From Bryobacteraceae bacterium (GTDB lineage: Bacteria > Acidobacteriota > Terriglobia > Bryobacterales > Bryobacteraceae), in contig JANXAE010000016.1 of assembly GCA_025062235.1 (NCBI GenBank), forward strand, positions 1 through 37,240: a DNA stretch of 37,240 bases. The letters run 5' to 3'. A model generated the notes under the pieces. It had not been told where the DNA came from. It did not search any database and worked only from the letters and a program-made list of their open reading frames with translations. The position numbers and the translations under genes are program-made. Below, one piece after another: positions 16,889 through 26,700 of this stretch; within the stretch, counting starts at the first letter, position 1, and each line of letters begins with the position of its first letter.

Positions 16889-18346
16889 ATGGAACCCAAA
16901 GGCGACATCGCACTGATCGGCCTGGCGGTGATGGGCCAGAACCTCATTCTCAACATGAACGACCACGGCTACACGGTCGTGGCGTACAATCGGACCGTTT
17001 CCAAGGTGGACGAATTCTTGAACGGCGCGGCCAAGGGCCGCGACACCATCCTGGGGGCCCGCTCGATCGAGGAAATGGTCAGCCTGCTGAAGAAGCCCCG
17101 CAAGATCATGCTCATGGTGAAAGCGGGCAAGGCGGTGGACGATTTCATCGAGCTGCTGTTGCCCCATCTGGAGCCGGGCGACCTCATCATTGACGGCGGG
17201 AACTCGCATTTCCCCGACACCATTCGCCGCACCCACTACCTGCGCAGCAAGGGCCTGCTGTACATCGGTACGGGCGTTTCCGGCGGCGAGGAAGGCGCCC
17301 GTCACGGCCCCTCGATCATGCCCGGCGGGACGCCCGAGGCCTGGCCGCTGGTGAAGGACATCTTCCAGGCCATTGCGGCGAAGGCGCCCGACGGTGCCCC
17401 CTGCTGTGAGTGGATCGGCAGCGACGGCGCCGGCCACTACGTCAAGATGGCGCACAACGGCATCGAGTACGGGGACATGCAACTGATCTCGGAGGCTTAC
17501 CAGTTGATGAAGGAGGGCCTCGGCATGTCGAACGAAGAGATGCATGAGGCCTTCGCGGAGTGGAACCGGGGCGAGCTTTCGAGCTACCTGATCGAGATCA
17601 CGCGCGACATCCTCGCTTACAAGGACGAGAACGGCGAGTACGTGGTGGACAAAATCCTGGACGCCGCCGGCCAGAAGGGCACCGGGAAGTGGACCACGAT
17701 CAGCTCGCTCGATCTGGGCGTGCCGGTGACGCTCATCGCCGAGGCGGTCTTCGCACGGTGCCTCAGCGCCATGAAGGAGCAGAGGGTGGAAGCCGCGAAG
17801 ATCCTCAAGGGCCCGAAGGGCCGCCTGGAGGGCGACCGCGCCACCTGGATCGAGGACATCCGTCGCGCGCTACTGGCCTCCAAGATCGTCTCCTACGCGC
17901 AGGGGTTCATGCTGATGCGCGAGGCGGCGAAGGAGTACAACTGGGAGCTCAACTACGGCAGCATCGCCTCGATCTGGCGCGCCGGCTGCATCATCCGTTC
18001 GGTGTTCCTGGGCCGGATCAAGGAGGCTTTCGACCGCAATCCTGGCCTGAGCAACCTGCTGCTCGACGAGTACTTCCGCGGCGTGATCGAGCGCTGCCAA
18101 GACTCCTGGCGCCGCGTCGTTTCCTCGGCCGTGCAGATCGGCGTGCCCGTGCCCGCCTTCTCGACGGCGCTGGCCTTCTTCGACGGCTACCGCTGCGAAC
18201 GCCTGCCCGCCAACCTGCTCCAGGCACAGCGCGACTACTTTGGTGCGCACATGTACGAACGCGTGGACCGGCCGCGCGGCGAGTTCTTCCACACCAACTG
18301 GACGGGCCGCGGCGGCACGGTGGCCTCCACGGCTTATACCGTCTGA
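16889..18346 (+). CDS. gnd: 6-phosphogluconate dehydrogenase (NADP-dependent, decarboxylating)
   Basis: 485 residues. The Rossmann nucleotide site is IALIGLAVMGQNLILNM, followed by VVAYNRT; NRT is the usual NADP-preferring context. LIIDGGNSHFPDT, GVSGGEEGARHGPSIMPGG and GAGHYVKMAHNGIEYGDMQ are the substrate and catalytic motifs with the expected lysine, histidine and asparagine. GTGKWT and SYAQGFMLM lie in the helical C-domain, and the tail FHTNWTGRGG is conserved. Length matches the long (dimeric) form. AAGGAGAAG precedes the ATG. The enzyme makes ribulose-5-phosphate, CO2 and NADPH. It is the first gene of a four-gene operon: 21 bases to the sugar kinase, followed by overlapping or near-touching genes. 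Confidence 0.97.
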   Translation: MEPKGDIALIGLAVMGQNLILNMNDHGYTVVAYNRTVSKVDEFLNGAAKGRDTILGARSIEEMVSLLKKPRKIMLMVKAGKAVDDFIELLLPHLEPGDLIIDGGNSHFPDTIRRTHYLRSKGLLYIGTGVSGGEEGARHGPSIMPGGTPEAWPLVKDIFQAIAAKAPDGAPCCEWIGSDGAGHYVKMAHNGIEYGDMQLISEAYQLMKEGLGMSNEEMHEAFAEWNRGELSSYLIEITRDILAYKDENGEYVVDKILDAAGQKGTGKWTTISSLDLGVPVTLIAEAVFARCLSAMKEQRVEAAKILKGPKGRLEGDRATWIEDIRRALLASKIVSYAQGFMLMREAAKEYNWELNYGSIASIWRAGCIIRSVFLGRIKEAFDRNPGLSNLLLDEYFRGVIERCQDSWRRVVSSAVQIGVPVPAFSTALAFFDGYRCERLPANLLQAQRDYFGAHMYERVDRPRGEFFHTNWTGRGGTVASTAYTV

Positions 18347-18367
18347 GAAAGGAGGTCGGCAACCGGA

Positions 18368-19450
18368 ATGGACATCGGGCTGCACATTCCCAAGGAAGGG
18401 GCTTTCGACTTGGTTTCCCTGGGCGCGCTGGTGCACCGGCTGGATCCCGGCACCGTGCCCTTCCGCAAGGCCACGCGCTGCGACATCCACGTCTCGGGCG
18501 GCGAATACAACGTGGCGGCCAACCTTGCGGACTGCTTCGGAATGCGCACGGCGATCGTCACCGCCATGGTGGACTACCCCATCGGCGAGCTGATCGCCGA
18601 ACGCGTGCGCGCCATGGGCGTGAAGGGCATCTACAAGCACTTCAAGCACAATGGCGTCAACGGCCCGAACATGGCCACCGTGTACAGCGACCGCGGCTTC
18701 GGCGTGCGGCCGCCGGTGGTTTTCTACAACCGCTCGAACGAAGCCGCGGCCCTGCTCAAGCCGGGCGATTTCGACTGGAGAGAGATTTTCTCGGGCGGCG
18801 TGCGCTGGTTCCATTCGGGCGGCATTTTCGCGTCGCTTTCGGCCACCACGGGCGAGCTGATCGTGGAAGGCATGAAGGCGGCCAAGGCTGCCGGCGCCGT
18901 GGTCTCCTTCGACCTGAATTATCGGGCCAAGCTGTGGAGCGTGTGGGGCGGCCAGCAGAAGGCGCAGGAAGTGCTCGGCCGCATCGTCGAGAACGTTGAC
19001 GTGCTGGTGGGCAACGAGGAGGACCTCCAGCTCGGCCTGGGCATTCCCGGTCCTGAGGTCACGGCGGCCTCGCAGCTCGATCCCAAGGTCTTCCTGGCCA
19101 TGATCGAGACCGTCGTGCAGCGCTACCCGAACGTCAAGGTGGTGGCGACCACGCTGCGCGAGGTGCACTCCAGCAACCGTCACAGCTGGAGCGCCGTGGC
19201 GTGGATCAACGGCAAGTCCTACCAGGCGCCCACCTGCGAGCTGGATGTGTACGACCGGGTGGGCGGCGGCGATGGCTTCGCCTCGGGCCTGTTCTACGGC
19301 TTGCTGGCGGGCGAGCCTCCGGAGGAAGCTGTCAGGCTGGGCTGGGCGCACGGCGCCTTGCTGACCACGTTCCCGGGCGACACGACCATGGCCACGCTGG
19401 AGCAGGTGCGCGCGTTCGCGCGCGGCGGCTCGGCGCGGATCCAACGCTGA
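18368..19450 (+). CDS. PfkB-family sugar kinase, 2-dehydro-3-deoxygluconokinase-like
   Basis: 360 residues, longer than most KdgK proteins (about 310). The ribokinase-type motif near the N-terminus is HVSGGEYNVAANLADCFG. YDRVGGGDGFASGLFYG near the C-terminus has the anion hole and catalytic base at Asp302. VSFDLNYRAKLW is the SFDxNxRxxLW motif seen in KDG kinases. An insertion of about 40 residues (KHFKHNGVNGPNMATVYSD and following) sits in the substrate-lid region. KDG kinase makes KDPG for Entner-Doudoroff-type breakdown of sugar acids. AAAGGAGG lies 12 bases before the ATG. Its TGA shares one base with the ATG of the phosphatase gene. Confidence 0.85.
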   Translation: MDIGLHIPKEGAFDLVSLGALVHRLDPGTVPFRKATRCDIHVSGGEYNVAANLADCFGMRTAIVTAMVDYPIGELIAERVRAMGVKGIYKHFKHNGVNGPNMATVYSDRGFGVRPPVVFYNRSNEAAALLKPGDFDWREIFSGGVRWFHSGGIFASLSATTGELIVEGMKAAKAAGAVVSFDLNYRAKLWSVWGGQQKAQEVLGRIVENVDVLVGNEEDLQLGLGIPGPEVTAASQLDPKVFLAMIETVVQRYPNVKVVATTLREVHSSNRHSWSAVAWINGKSYQAPTCELDVYDRVGGGDGFASGLFYGLLAGEPPEEAVRLGWAHGALLTTFPGDTTMATLEQVRAFARGGSARIQR

Positions 19451-20007
19451 TGCAGGCAAGCTACCCCGGATCCGTTTTCGAGCGGGCCGCGCGCGTCCGC
19501 CTGCTCTTGATGGACGTGGACGGCGTGCTGACCGACGGCAAGCTGTACAACGTCCCGGATGCCAGCGGCCGCATGGTGGAAACCAAGGGTTTCGATTCGC
19601 AGGACGGCATCGCCCTCCAGTGGCTTTCCTGGAAAGGCATACGCACCGGGCTGATCAGCGGGCGCGTCTCCCCGGCCACCGAGGAGCGCGCCCGCCAGTG
19701 CCGCTTCAGTTATGTCTACCAGGGCCACATCGAGAAGATTCCCATCCTGGAAGAGATCTTGCGCGACGCGGGCGTCGCCCCGGAAGAGGTGGCTTACATC
19801 GGCGACGATCTGACGGACGCCGTCATCATGCGGCGGGTGGGGCTGGCCATCGCCACAGCCAACGCGCGGCCCGAGGTGAAGCGCATGGCTCACTGGGTCA
19901 CGGAGTCGCCGGGGGGACGGGGTGCGGTGCGCGAAGTGGCCGAGCTACTGTTGAAGGCGCACGGTTACTGGGAGGAGATCCTGCGCAAGTACGAGGTGCT
20001 GGAGTGA
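19450..20007 (+). CDS. KdsC-like HAD-family phosphatase
   Basis: 185 residues, the usual length for KdsC. LLLMDVDGVLTDGKLY carries the nucleophile Asp22 and acid-base Asp24. ISGR is HAD motif II (serine), KIPILEEIL supplies the motif III lysine, and YIGDDLTDAVIMRRVGLAIA is motif IV. The absence of a large cap and the DGVLTDG signature place it with 3-deoxy-D-manno-octulosonate-8-phosphate phosphatases. The neighbours are not Kdo-pathway genes but gnd and a KDG-kinase-like gene, so a related 2-keto-3-deoxy sugar phosphate is also a possible substrate. ATG overlaps the kinase stop (TGATG). Confidence 0.85.
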   Translation: MQASYPGSVFERAARVRLLLMDVDGVLTDGKLYNVPDASGRMVETKGFDSQDGIALQWLSWKGIRTGLISGRVSPATEERARQCRFSYVYQGHIEKIPILEEILRDAGVAPEEVAYIGDDLTDAVIMRRVGLAIATANARPEVKRMAHWVTESPGGRGAVREVAELLLKAHGYWEEILRKYEVLE

Positions 20008-20017
20008 GGAGGCCGTC

Positions 20018-20677
20018 ATGGCCGGCGAACGTGTGGGCCTGCTGATCGAGGGACCCGGCGGTCCCGGGGTACTCCACCAGCTCACGGGCGTAATCGCGCG
20101 GCACGAGGGCGACATCTCGCTGGTCGAGATCCTCGAGAATGCGCCGGAGCGTTCGCGCATTTATTTCGAGGTCGAGCTGCCGGGCCTGCCCGACGCGCTC
20201 GTCGGAGAACTGCAAGGCCTGCCGATCGTACGCTCGGTCACTCTGACGGAAACTTTCCAGAAGATCTACGGCAAGCGCGTCATCATCATGGGCGGCGGCG
20301 CTCAGGTCGGACAGGTCGCCATCGGCGCCATCTCGGAAGCCGACCGTCACAACATCCGCGGCGAGCACATCTCGGTGGACACCATCCCGCTGGTGGGCGA
20401 GCAGGCGCTGGCGGCTGCGGTCCGGGCGGTGGCGCGATTGCCGCGGGCCAAGGCCTTGGTGCTGGCGGGTTCGCTCATGGGCGGCGAGATCGAAAGGGCC
20501 GTGCGCGAGGTCCGTCAACAGGGCCTGCTCGTGATCAGCCTGAACATGGCGGGCAGCGTGCCGGAAGCTGCCGATTTCGTCGTGACCGATCCCGTCCAAG
20601 CCGGGGTGATGGCGGTGATGGCCGTAGCGGACACGGCGAAGTTCGATCCTGCACGTCTGAAGCGCAGGGTGTTCTGA
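20018..20677 (+). CDS. ACT-domain protein (DUF5612-like)
   Basis: 219 residues. Residues 4-75 (RVGLLIEGPGGPGVLHQLTG, then DISLVEILE) form an ACT ligand-binding fold. The remaining part begins KRVIIMGGGAQVGQVAIGAIS and continues SVDTIPLVGEQALAAAVRAV, ALVLAGSLMGGEIERAV and LLVISLNMAGSVPEAADFVV. This second domain resembles the DUF5612 proteins I know mainly from methanogens; its function is unknown. GGGAQVGQ is glycine-rich but not a classical dinucleotide fold. GAGGAGG lies five bases before the ATG, and the gene is ten bases after the HAD phosphatase, so it is co-expressed with gnd, the kinase and the phosphatase. A role in sensing a small molecule and tuning the pathway is a guess. Confidence 0.75.
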   Translation: MAGERVGLLIEGPGGPGVLHQLTGVIARHEGDISLVEILENAPERSRIYFEVELPGLPDALVGELQGLPIVRSVTLTETFQKIYGKRVIIMGGGAQVGQVAIGAISEADRHNIRGEHISVDTIPLVGEQALAAAVRAVARLPRAKALVLAGSLMGGEIERAVREVRQQGLLVISLNMAGSVPEAADFVVTDPVQAGVMAVMAVADTAKFDPARLKRRVF

Positions 20678-20725
20678 GCCCGGGCAGTCCGCTCGCAGTG
20701 GGCCTGCTCCCGGCCAGGTTCCAGG

Positions 20726-20753
20726 GCTTGCGCTGCAAGCGGCGGCCCGCCGC
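20726..20753. terminator. Adjoining hairpins between the gnd operon and GH9 gene
   Basis: GCTTGC-GCT-GCAAGC (20726-20740) and GCGGCG-GCC-CGCCGC (20739-20753) adjoin and share two bases. They lie between the convergent ends of the ACT gene (20677) and the GH9 gene (20844), where a bidirectional stop of transcription is expected. No T-run is present. Confidence 0.45.
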
Positions 20754-20843
20754 GGGGCAGACGGCTGCCGCGCCAGAATCGCCGGCTTCCACGGGCTCCG
20801 CCTTCGGGGCTGGCGCTGCGCCGCGATGCCTGATCCGGCCGGC

Positions 20844-23693
20844 TCAGCGGTTGCGCCGCCAGCCGAGCAGTTCGCGCTTGCGGGTCAAGTCGCCATCGGG
20901 CACGACAACGACGACCCACGGCGCCGCGGGATCCTTCGGCTTGCCTTCCCAGCTGAGAGTCTGGGTTCGTCCCGCTTCGAGCCGAAGGGTCCGTTCCGTG
21001 GGCGCCAGTTCCAGGTTGGAAGTGCGGAGCGAGATCGTGTGGCGCCCGGACCCCTCCGCTGTCACCTCGAGGTGGACGAGGCCTCGGGCGTTCACGCTCG
21101 CGGAGGGCTTCAACTCGATCCAGTCCTCGGATCGCAGATCCAGGTGGAACATCCCGCCCGGAAGCAGCGTGACCTTGCGCGCGGTGCCGCCGCGCGAGAC
21201 GGCGTATTCGCCGGCCGGCAGCGCCCCTCGGAAGACGGAGCTGCCGGCCTCGGGCCACAGAAGAGTGACGGATGCGGTTTCGAGATGCTGGAACGTTACC
21301 GGCTCCGCCGTTCCCTGGGTCACGCGGCCCGAGACGAAAGCCGGGCCGGCCAGGTCGCGCATCAGCCAGATCCAGCGCGTGACCGGATGGACCCAGACCT
21401 CTTTCCAGTTGTGACAGTTCTCGGTGGGCCAGTAAGGCAAGTCCGTGTTGCCGCGCGTCTGGATCCCGACGGGCAGCGAGCCCACGATGTCGCCGGACAT
21501 GGCCGTGTACTGCGGGGCGTAATCGTAGCCTTCTCCCCACATGGTGCTTTGCGCGAAAGGATTGCGGCCCACCACCCATTGGAGCTGAAGGTGGGCCAGC
21601 GCAGCCAGTTCGAAATTCGAGCGCAGGTGAGCCGCAGCCGAGAGCGCCTTGGCTTGCGTGAGCACAGTGCCGTGGTTGCCGCGGAACTCGAACCAGACAG
21701 GAAAGAGTCGGACGTAGTGCCGCGCGCCGACCTTGATGCCATTGAGGACCTGTTCCCGGTAGGCCTCGGCAGTGGCGCCTTTGCCTTTTCCCGCTTGTTT
21801 GTATTCCTCGTCGTGGTAAATGGAGTTGGCCAGCATAGCGTAAGGTTCGGACATCCGTGACATGGCTTTGTGAAAGTACTCCGAGTAAATGGCGACGGCC
21901 GAGTACCATTCCATCCATTGGGGATGCTCGGGCAGAAGCTCACAGAGGCGGACCAGGGCGACGACCGGCGCTGTCTCTCGGCTGATGTGATCGTAACGGA
22001 GGATACGTTTCTTCTCCGGGCCGGTGTAAAAGAAGCCGGTCAGGGGTTCGGTGAGTTCGGGCAGGAAACTGCGTTGCTGTGAATCGAGGATGATCCGCGC
22101 GTACGCCGTCGCCCTTTCGGCATAGTTCCATTCGCCGGTGGCCTGATACAGTTCCAGAGCCGCCAGGACCGCCATGCCTGCGATTTCGGCAGGCGCTCCC
22201 CGGGTTGGCTTTTCGAAGCCTGCAACTGCGAAGTTCCAGTCCTCGATCGCCTGTTTCAGGCTGTGCGCGGACCGGATGGGATCGGAAGGTTTCAGGATGC
22301 GGGCAGCCAGGGCTTCGGCGGCGGCGGCCGAGAAGTTGCCGGCCGGGCTATTGACCGCCTGGCAAACCATGTCGTCGAGGTCGCCGATGATCCCGTTCGT
22401 CCAGCGGTCCATCGTGCAGAAGCCCGGCCGGTAACCGTCGTGGAAGGTAACCTTGAGGAGCCAGTCCAGGCCCCAATTTGCTTCCTGGACGAGGCGGTCT
22501 TCGAGCTCGGGGTCTTCCCCGGTCGCTCGCAGCCGTTCCGCCAGGGCGAACATCGCGTAGACGGCCTCGGCAGTGTTGATCAGGGACTGGGAGAGGTCCC
22601 CGGCGTCGTGCCATCCGCCGTTCGCGACGATGCGCTTGTCGCCGTGCACGAGCAGCCAGTCGCGGTGGCAGACATCGTGCACTCCCGGAACCGCGTAGCC
22701 GCAACGTTCCACGAAGAAGAAATTGATGGCCTTCCAGAGGCTGCTTTTCCAGACGTCGGCTCCGATGCGGAACGGGCGGCTGGTGCGTTCGCCGGCGCGC
22801 AGCACATACGTGCCCGGGGCCTCAACTTCGGAGAAATCCAGGAGCTGGAATTCGCCCAACCGCGTTCGCAATCGTTGCACGGGCTTGCTGGCGGCAGGCA
22901 GTCCGGAACTCACGTTGACCAGTTCGAAGGAATCCGCCGTCAGGTCGCTCGCCAGTGCGGTCTTCGCGAAACCGATCTGGTAGCCGCTGTGACTGAAGGC
23001 GAACTGCCCGGGGGCGACGTTCCAGCCGAGGTAGTGGTCTTCGTTGACCCTTTCCAGCTCGAGCCTGTCTATGAAGAACCTCACCGTCTCGCTCGCACCC
23101 GGTTCGTTGCCTTGCATGCGGTAAGAGAATTCCAGGCCGGTGACCCTGTCGCGCGGCAGGTTCGCGATCTCCCAGACCACGCGATTCCATCGGTGATTCT
23201 GAAGGATGACGTAGTTGAGTCCCATCTTGCCGTAGGCGTCCGGCACGGGCTCAGCGCCCTGGTTATGGAAGATCATGAGCAGGGAGACGACGCGGAAGCC
23301 TGGCAGATCGGGATAGATCCATACCGAGATGCGGTTCCAGCGGCTCCAGTCTTCGCCTTCGACCACGTGCAGTGCGCCGGCCGCCCCGTAGTACCGCGTC
23401 GTGGGAATGGGCTTGTCTCCGGTCGTGGGGCTGGTCAACAGCAGCGAGCTCGAGCCGCTGAGGGCCTTTTCCCTGGACAGGAGGAGCTGACCGCGGGCCT
23501 GTCCCGAGTTGACCAGCTTCCAGCTGGCGAGGCTCTCGGCGTCGTCGAGCAGCGTCGAAGCCAGCACGGGCTTGCTCAGCCAGCGCGTCTTGATGGAGTT
23601 CGTGTAGTCGTTGGGCATGGGGAAGCGGGGCGGCGGATCCCCGACGAGGACACCCAGGAGGAAAGCCGTCAGCCAGCGGATCATCTTCAGCAT
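20844..23693 (-). CDS. Glycoside hydrolase family 9 protein
   Basis: 949 residues, with a hydrophobic N-terminus (MIRWLTAFLLGVLVG) that acts as signal or anchor. Residues 45-225 look like a beta-sandwich carbohydrate-binding or jelly-roll region (WSRWNRISVWIYPDLPG, FFIDRLELE). Residues 235-330 are the cellulase N-terminal Ig-like domain (SGYQIGFAKTALAS, LDFSEVEAPGTYVLRAGE). The (alpha/alpha)6 domain follows, with NGGWHDAGDLSQ carrying Asp363 and Asp366 of the GH9 base motif. Near its end WVVGRNPFAQSTMWGEGYDY matches the conserved VxGxNP region, and KEVWVHP probably holds the acid Glu. The last 140 residues are beta-rich. GH9 enzymes are mostly endo- or exoglucanases, but exo-glucosaminidases also occur. 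GGGAG fits the second ATG (23684) better than the first. It follows the Oar-like gene by 89 bases. Confidence 0.88.
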   Translation of the reverse strand: MLKMIRWLTAFLLGVLVGDPPPRFPMPNDYTNSIKTRWLSKPVLASTLLDDAESLASWKLVNSGQARGQLLLSREKALSGSSSLLLTSPTTGDKPIPTTRYYGAAGALHVVEGEDWSRWNRISVWIYPDLPGFRVVSLLMIFHNQGAEPVPDAYGKMGLNYVILQNHRWNRVVWEIANLPRDRVTGLEFSYRMQGNEPGASETVRFFIDRLELERVNEDHYLGWNVAPGQFAFSHSGYQIGFAKTALASDLTADSFELVNVSSGLPAASKPVQRLRTRLGEFQLLDFSEVEAPGTYVLRAGERTSRPFRIGADVWKSSLWKAINFFFVERCGYAVPGVHDVCHRDWLLVHGDKRIVANGGWHDAGDLSQSLINTAEAVYAMFALAERLRATGEDPELEDRLVQEANWGLDWLLKVTFHDGYRPGFCTMDRWTNGIIGDLDDMVCQAVNSPAGNFSAAAAEALAARILKPSDPIRSAHSLKQAIEDWNFAVAGFEKPTRGAPAEIAGMAVLAALELYQATGEWNYAERATAYARIILDSQQRSFLPELTEPLTGFFYTGPEKKRILRYDHISRETAPVVALVRLCELLPEHPQWMEWYSAVAIYSEYFHKAMSRMSEPYAMLANSIYHDEEYKQAGKGKGATAEAYREQVLNGIKVGARHYVRLFPVWFEFRGNHGTVLTQAKALSAAAHLRSNFELAALAHLQLQWVVGRNPFAQSTMWGEGYDYAPQYTAMSGDIVGSLPVGIQTRGNTDLPYWPTENCHNWKEVWVHPVTRWIWLMRDLAGPAFVSGRVTQGTAEPVTFQHLETASVTLLWPEAGSSVFRGALPAGEYAVSRGGTARKVTLLPGGMFHLDLRSEDWIELKPSASVNARGLVHLEVTAEGSGRHTISLRTSNLELAPTERTLRLEAGRTQTLSWEGKPKDPAAPWVVVVVPDGDLTRKRELLGWRRNR

Positions 23694-23732
23694 CTCCCGG
23701 AACGTCGGACCGCTGTGCGGAGAGAGGCTGGC

Positions 23733-23756
23733 GGGGCGGAGCCCGACCTCCGCCCC
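23733..23756 (-). promoter_or_regulatory. Stable hairpin between the receptor and GH9 genes
   Basis: GGGGCGGAG (23733-23741) and CTCCGCCCC (23748-23756) form a perfect nine-pair stem with a six-base loop. It sits in the 89-base gap between the receptor stop and the GH9 start and has no T-run after it on either strand. It could terminate part of the transcripts or protect the upstream mRNA, so that receptor and hydrolase are made in different amounts. Confidence 0.55.
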
Positions 23757-23782
23757 ATCTCAGCGGTCGCGTGCCATGTCGC

Positions 23783-26700
23783 TCACCACTCCAGCCGGGC
23801 GCCCAGTTGCCCGGTTCTCCTGCCGCTGGCGTTGAAGATGTTGCCGAAATACGCCACGTTCATATTGGTGCTGGGCGAGCCGAAGTAATGCCGGTTGAAG
23901 AGGTTGAACATCTCCAGCCGGAACATGATCCTCGCCCGTTCGCGGATGGAGAAGTACTTGACCAGGGAGGCGTCCTCGCTGAAAGTGGAAAGCATGCGTA
24001 CCTGCGGGAAGCGGACCGGGCTGTTGCCCAGCGACTGAGGAGCCGCGTCAGAGAAGGCGGCCGGGTCGAAGAACCGGTTGCCCGGGTCCGCGGCGTTCCA
24101 TGGGTTGAAAGTCTCCGGGTTGAAGACGCGTCGGAACCCGCCCGGCGGCGAGACGAAGTTGGCGTGGATGGCGCCGCCGTTCCAGAAGTTGGGCGTAACC
24201 CGGGAGACCGGCCGCGTTAGCGGCGTACCGGTGGAGTAATTGAGCAGGGCTGACAGGCTCCAACCGCCGACGATCGCGTTGAGGATGCGGCCGGCATTGG
24301 GCAGCAGGGAACGGTTCCTGCCCAGGGGCAGGTCCCATTGCATCACCGCTTTCAGCACGTGAGTTCTGTCGGCCGCCGCTACCGCCTTGTACAGACGCCG
24401 GTTGTAAGTGTCCTGGACAGGGCCGCCGCTTCCCCCGTTGGCGACGTTCGTAGTGTCGGTGATGTTCTTGGAGAAGGTGTAGGCGCCGTAGAGGTAATAG
24501 CCCTGGGTCATTCGCTTGGTGAGGATGAGGTTCAGCGAATGGTAGGTGCTGTTGCCTACCGGATCGCCGAAAGCCGACAGGCTGCGGCTGGTAAGTTGGG
24601 GGAAGGGCAACAGGGTGTAAGCGCCCAGCCCGCTGAAGCCGGGGTAAGGATAGGGCAGGCCCGCGGCGGCCGCCTGCGCCGGAGTGCTGATGGTCTGCGT
24701 CAGCACCGCTCCGCGCGCCAGTTCTCTGGGATGGATCTGGTTGGGGTATACGATGCCTCCGGCATGCAGCCGTGTGCCCTTGCTGCCGCGCCACTCCAGA
24801 TCCACCCGGAGGTCGCGCAGAACTTCGGTCTGGAAACCGAAGTTGAAGTTCTGGACCTGTCCGGACTTGGCGAATTCCGGATGATACCGGCGGCCGCCGA
24901 ACTTGGCTGCGAAGGAAGGATCGGTGCTGGGAGGCCTCCTGACGTCCAGGGGGAAGCCATCGTCAATGTTGAAGACCGGGCGGAAAACACCCTTGCTGTC
25001 CGCCGCTGCCTCGTACGTCTCATTGAAGCCGGCCCGCCATGGGTAAGTCCAGCCGAACCCCTCCGGCGTATAGCTGATGCCGTAGCCGGCGCGCATGACG
25101 ATTCTGCGCGTGATCTGGTAGGCGATGCCGCCGACCGGTCCCCAGTCGCTCCAGCTGCCGGGAAACATGGTGCGGCGGCCGGCCCGTCCTTCGCCGGCGC
25201 CCATGTACTCGACGGCGCCACGCAGGCCGCCGAAGTTCGGATCGGGCAGGTTCTCGTTGAAGTTCGCCAGCTCATCCCGGGCTTCGTAATAGTTGGAGTT
25301 GCCGCTCCAGCGCAGCCCCAGCGTCAGTGTGACCCTGCGGGTGATTTTCCAGTTGTCCTGGATGAAAAGCGCGGCGTAGTAGCTGCTGGTGATGGGGTTG
25401 AAGATCGGCCCGAGCGTGGCGCTGTTGACTTCGCCGAGCAGGAAGCTGGCGAAGCTGTTGCCGATGCGGGACGTGAAGGTCTCGCCGGGAATGGCCGTGG
25501 TGCGAGCAGCGAAGTTGAACGTCCCTCCGGTGTTGTTGAACTGCTGGGAGTCGTAGCGGAACAGGTTGATTTCGCCGCCGAGCTTGATGGTATGCGTCCC
25601 CTTGTACCAACTGAGCGAATCCGAAAGGACCAGGTTGCGGTAGAACTCGTCGCGGTTGGCGTCATGGTTCCAACTCTGGAAGGTAACCACCGGCGAGCTG
25701 CCGAGATTGATCACCGGCCGGGTAACCTGGTCGTCAGGGGCGCCCAGGCCGACGTTCTTGATGCCCCACTTGTCCGCGAAGTGCTTCCCGATCTGGCGGC
25801 TGCGGAATGCGTTGGCGTTGTTGTTCAAACCGACCGAGGCGTGGTTGAGCAGGCTCGGGCTCAGGACCCAATCGTGCGAGACGTTCCAGTTATATCCCCG
25901 GCGGTGCTGCCGGATCGAGCGGGAAAGCGGTCCGCCCAGATCCGGATCGAGCAGGGACCAGACTTCGCTCACGTTCTCCTGGAAGTTCCGCGGAAAGCTG
26001 TGCTTGTAATAGTAGGCGGAGATCTTGTGAGCGCTCGAAAAGGTGTGATCCACTTTGAGCGAGTAGTTGCGCGCGTCCATGCGGTACTGGTTGGATGTGA
26101 AACTGTTGTTGGTGAGGTTGGAGTTCACCGGCATGTACCATTTCTTGAACTCTTCGGCGAAGGCCCGGGCGACTTTGGAAATTCGCGAGGGGGGAATGAT
26201 GTTGCCGTAGAACGGGTCAGCAACGTAGCGGCCGCCAACCAGACGCCACGTGGTGGGGTCGTAGATCATGCCTTCGAAGACGTCGCGGCCGAGGGCGTCG
26301 GTGCCCACCCGCGTAGGACGGAGCAACGCGCTCAGGTTGCCTTCCCACATCTCCGGCTGCGGCACGCTGCGAGTCAGGGAACCGGGGCCCAGCGTTCGGG
26401 TGAAGAAACGCTCGGCGGTGAAGTAAAAGAAGGTCCGGTTGCGGCCGTCATAGAGGTTCGGCAGGTGGACCGGGCCGCCGAGACTGCCGGCGTAGTTCTT
26501 CTGCCGGTCCATGGGGCGGCGGAAGGTGCTGTTGGAAGGATCCCGCGCAAGGTAGAGGTTGTTGTTCCAGTCGTTGGCGTGAAGGAACTCGTTGCGCAGG
26601 GTGTAGAAGGCGGAGCCGTGCAGCTGATTGGTCCCGGACTTGAGCGTGAAACTCAGAGTGCCCCCGCTCTGCCGGCCGTGTTCCGCGCTGGGCGTCCCGG

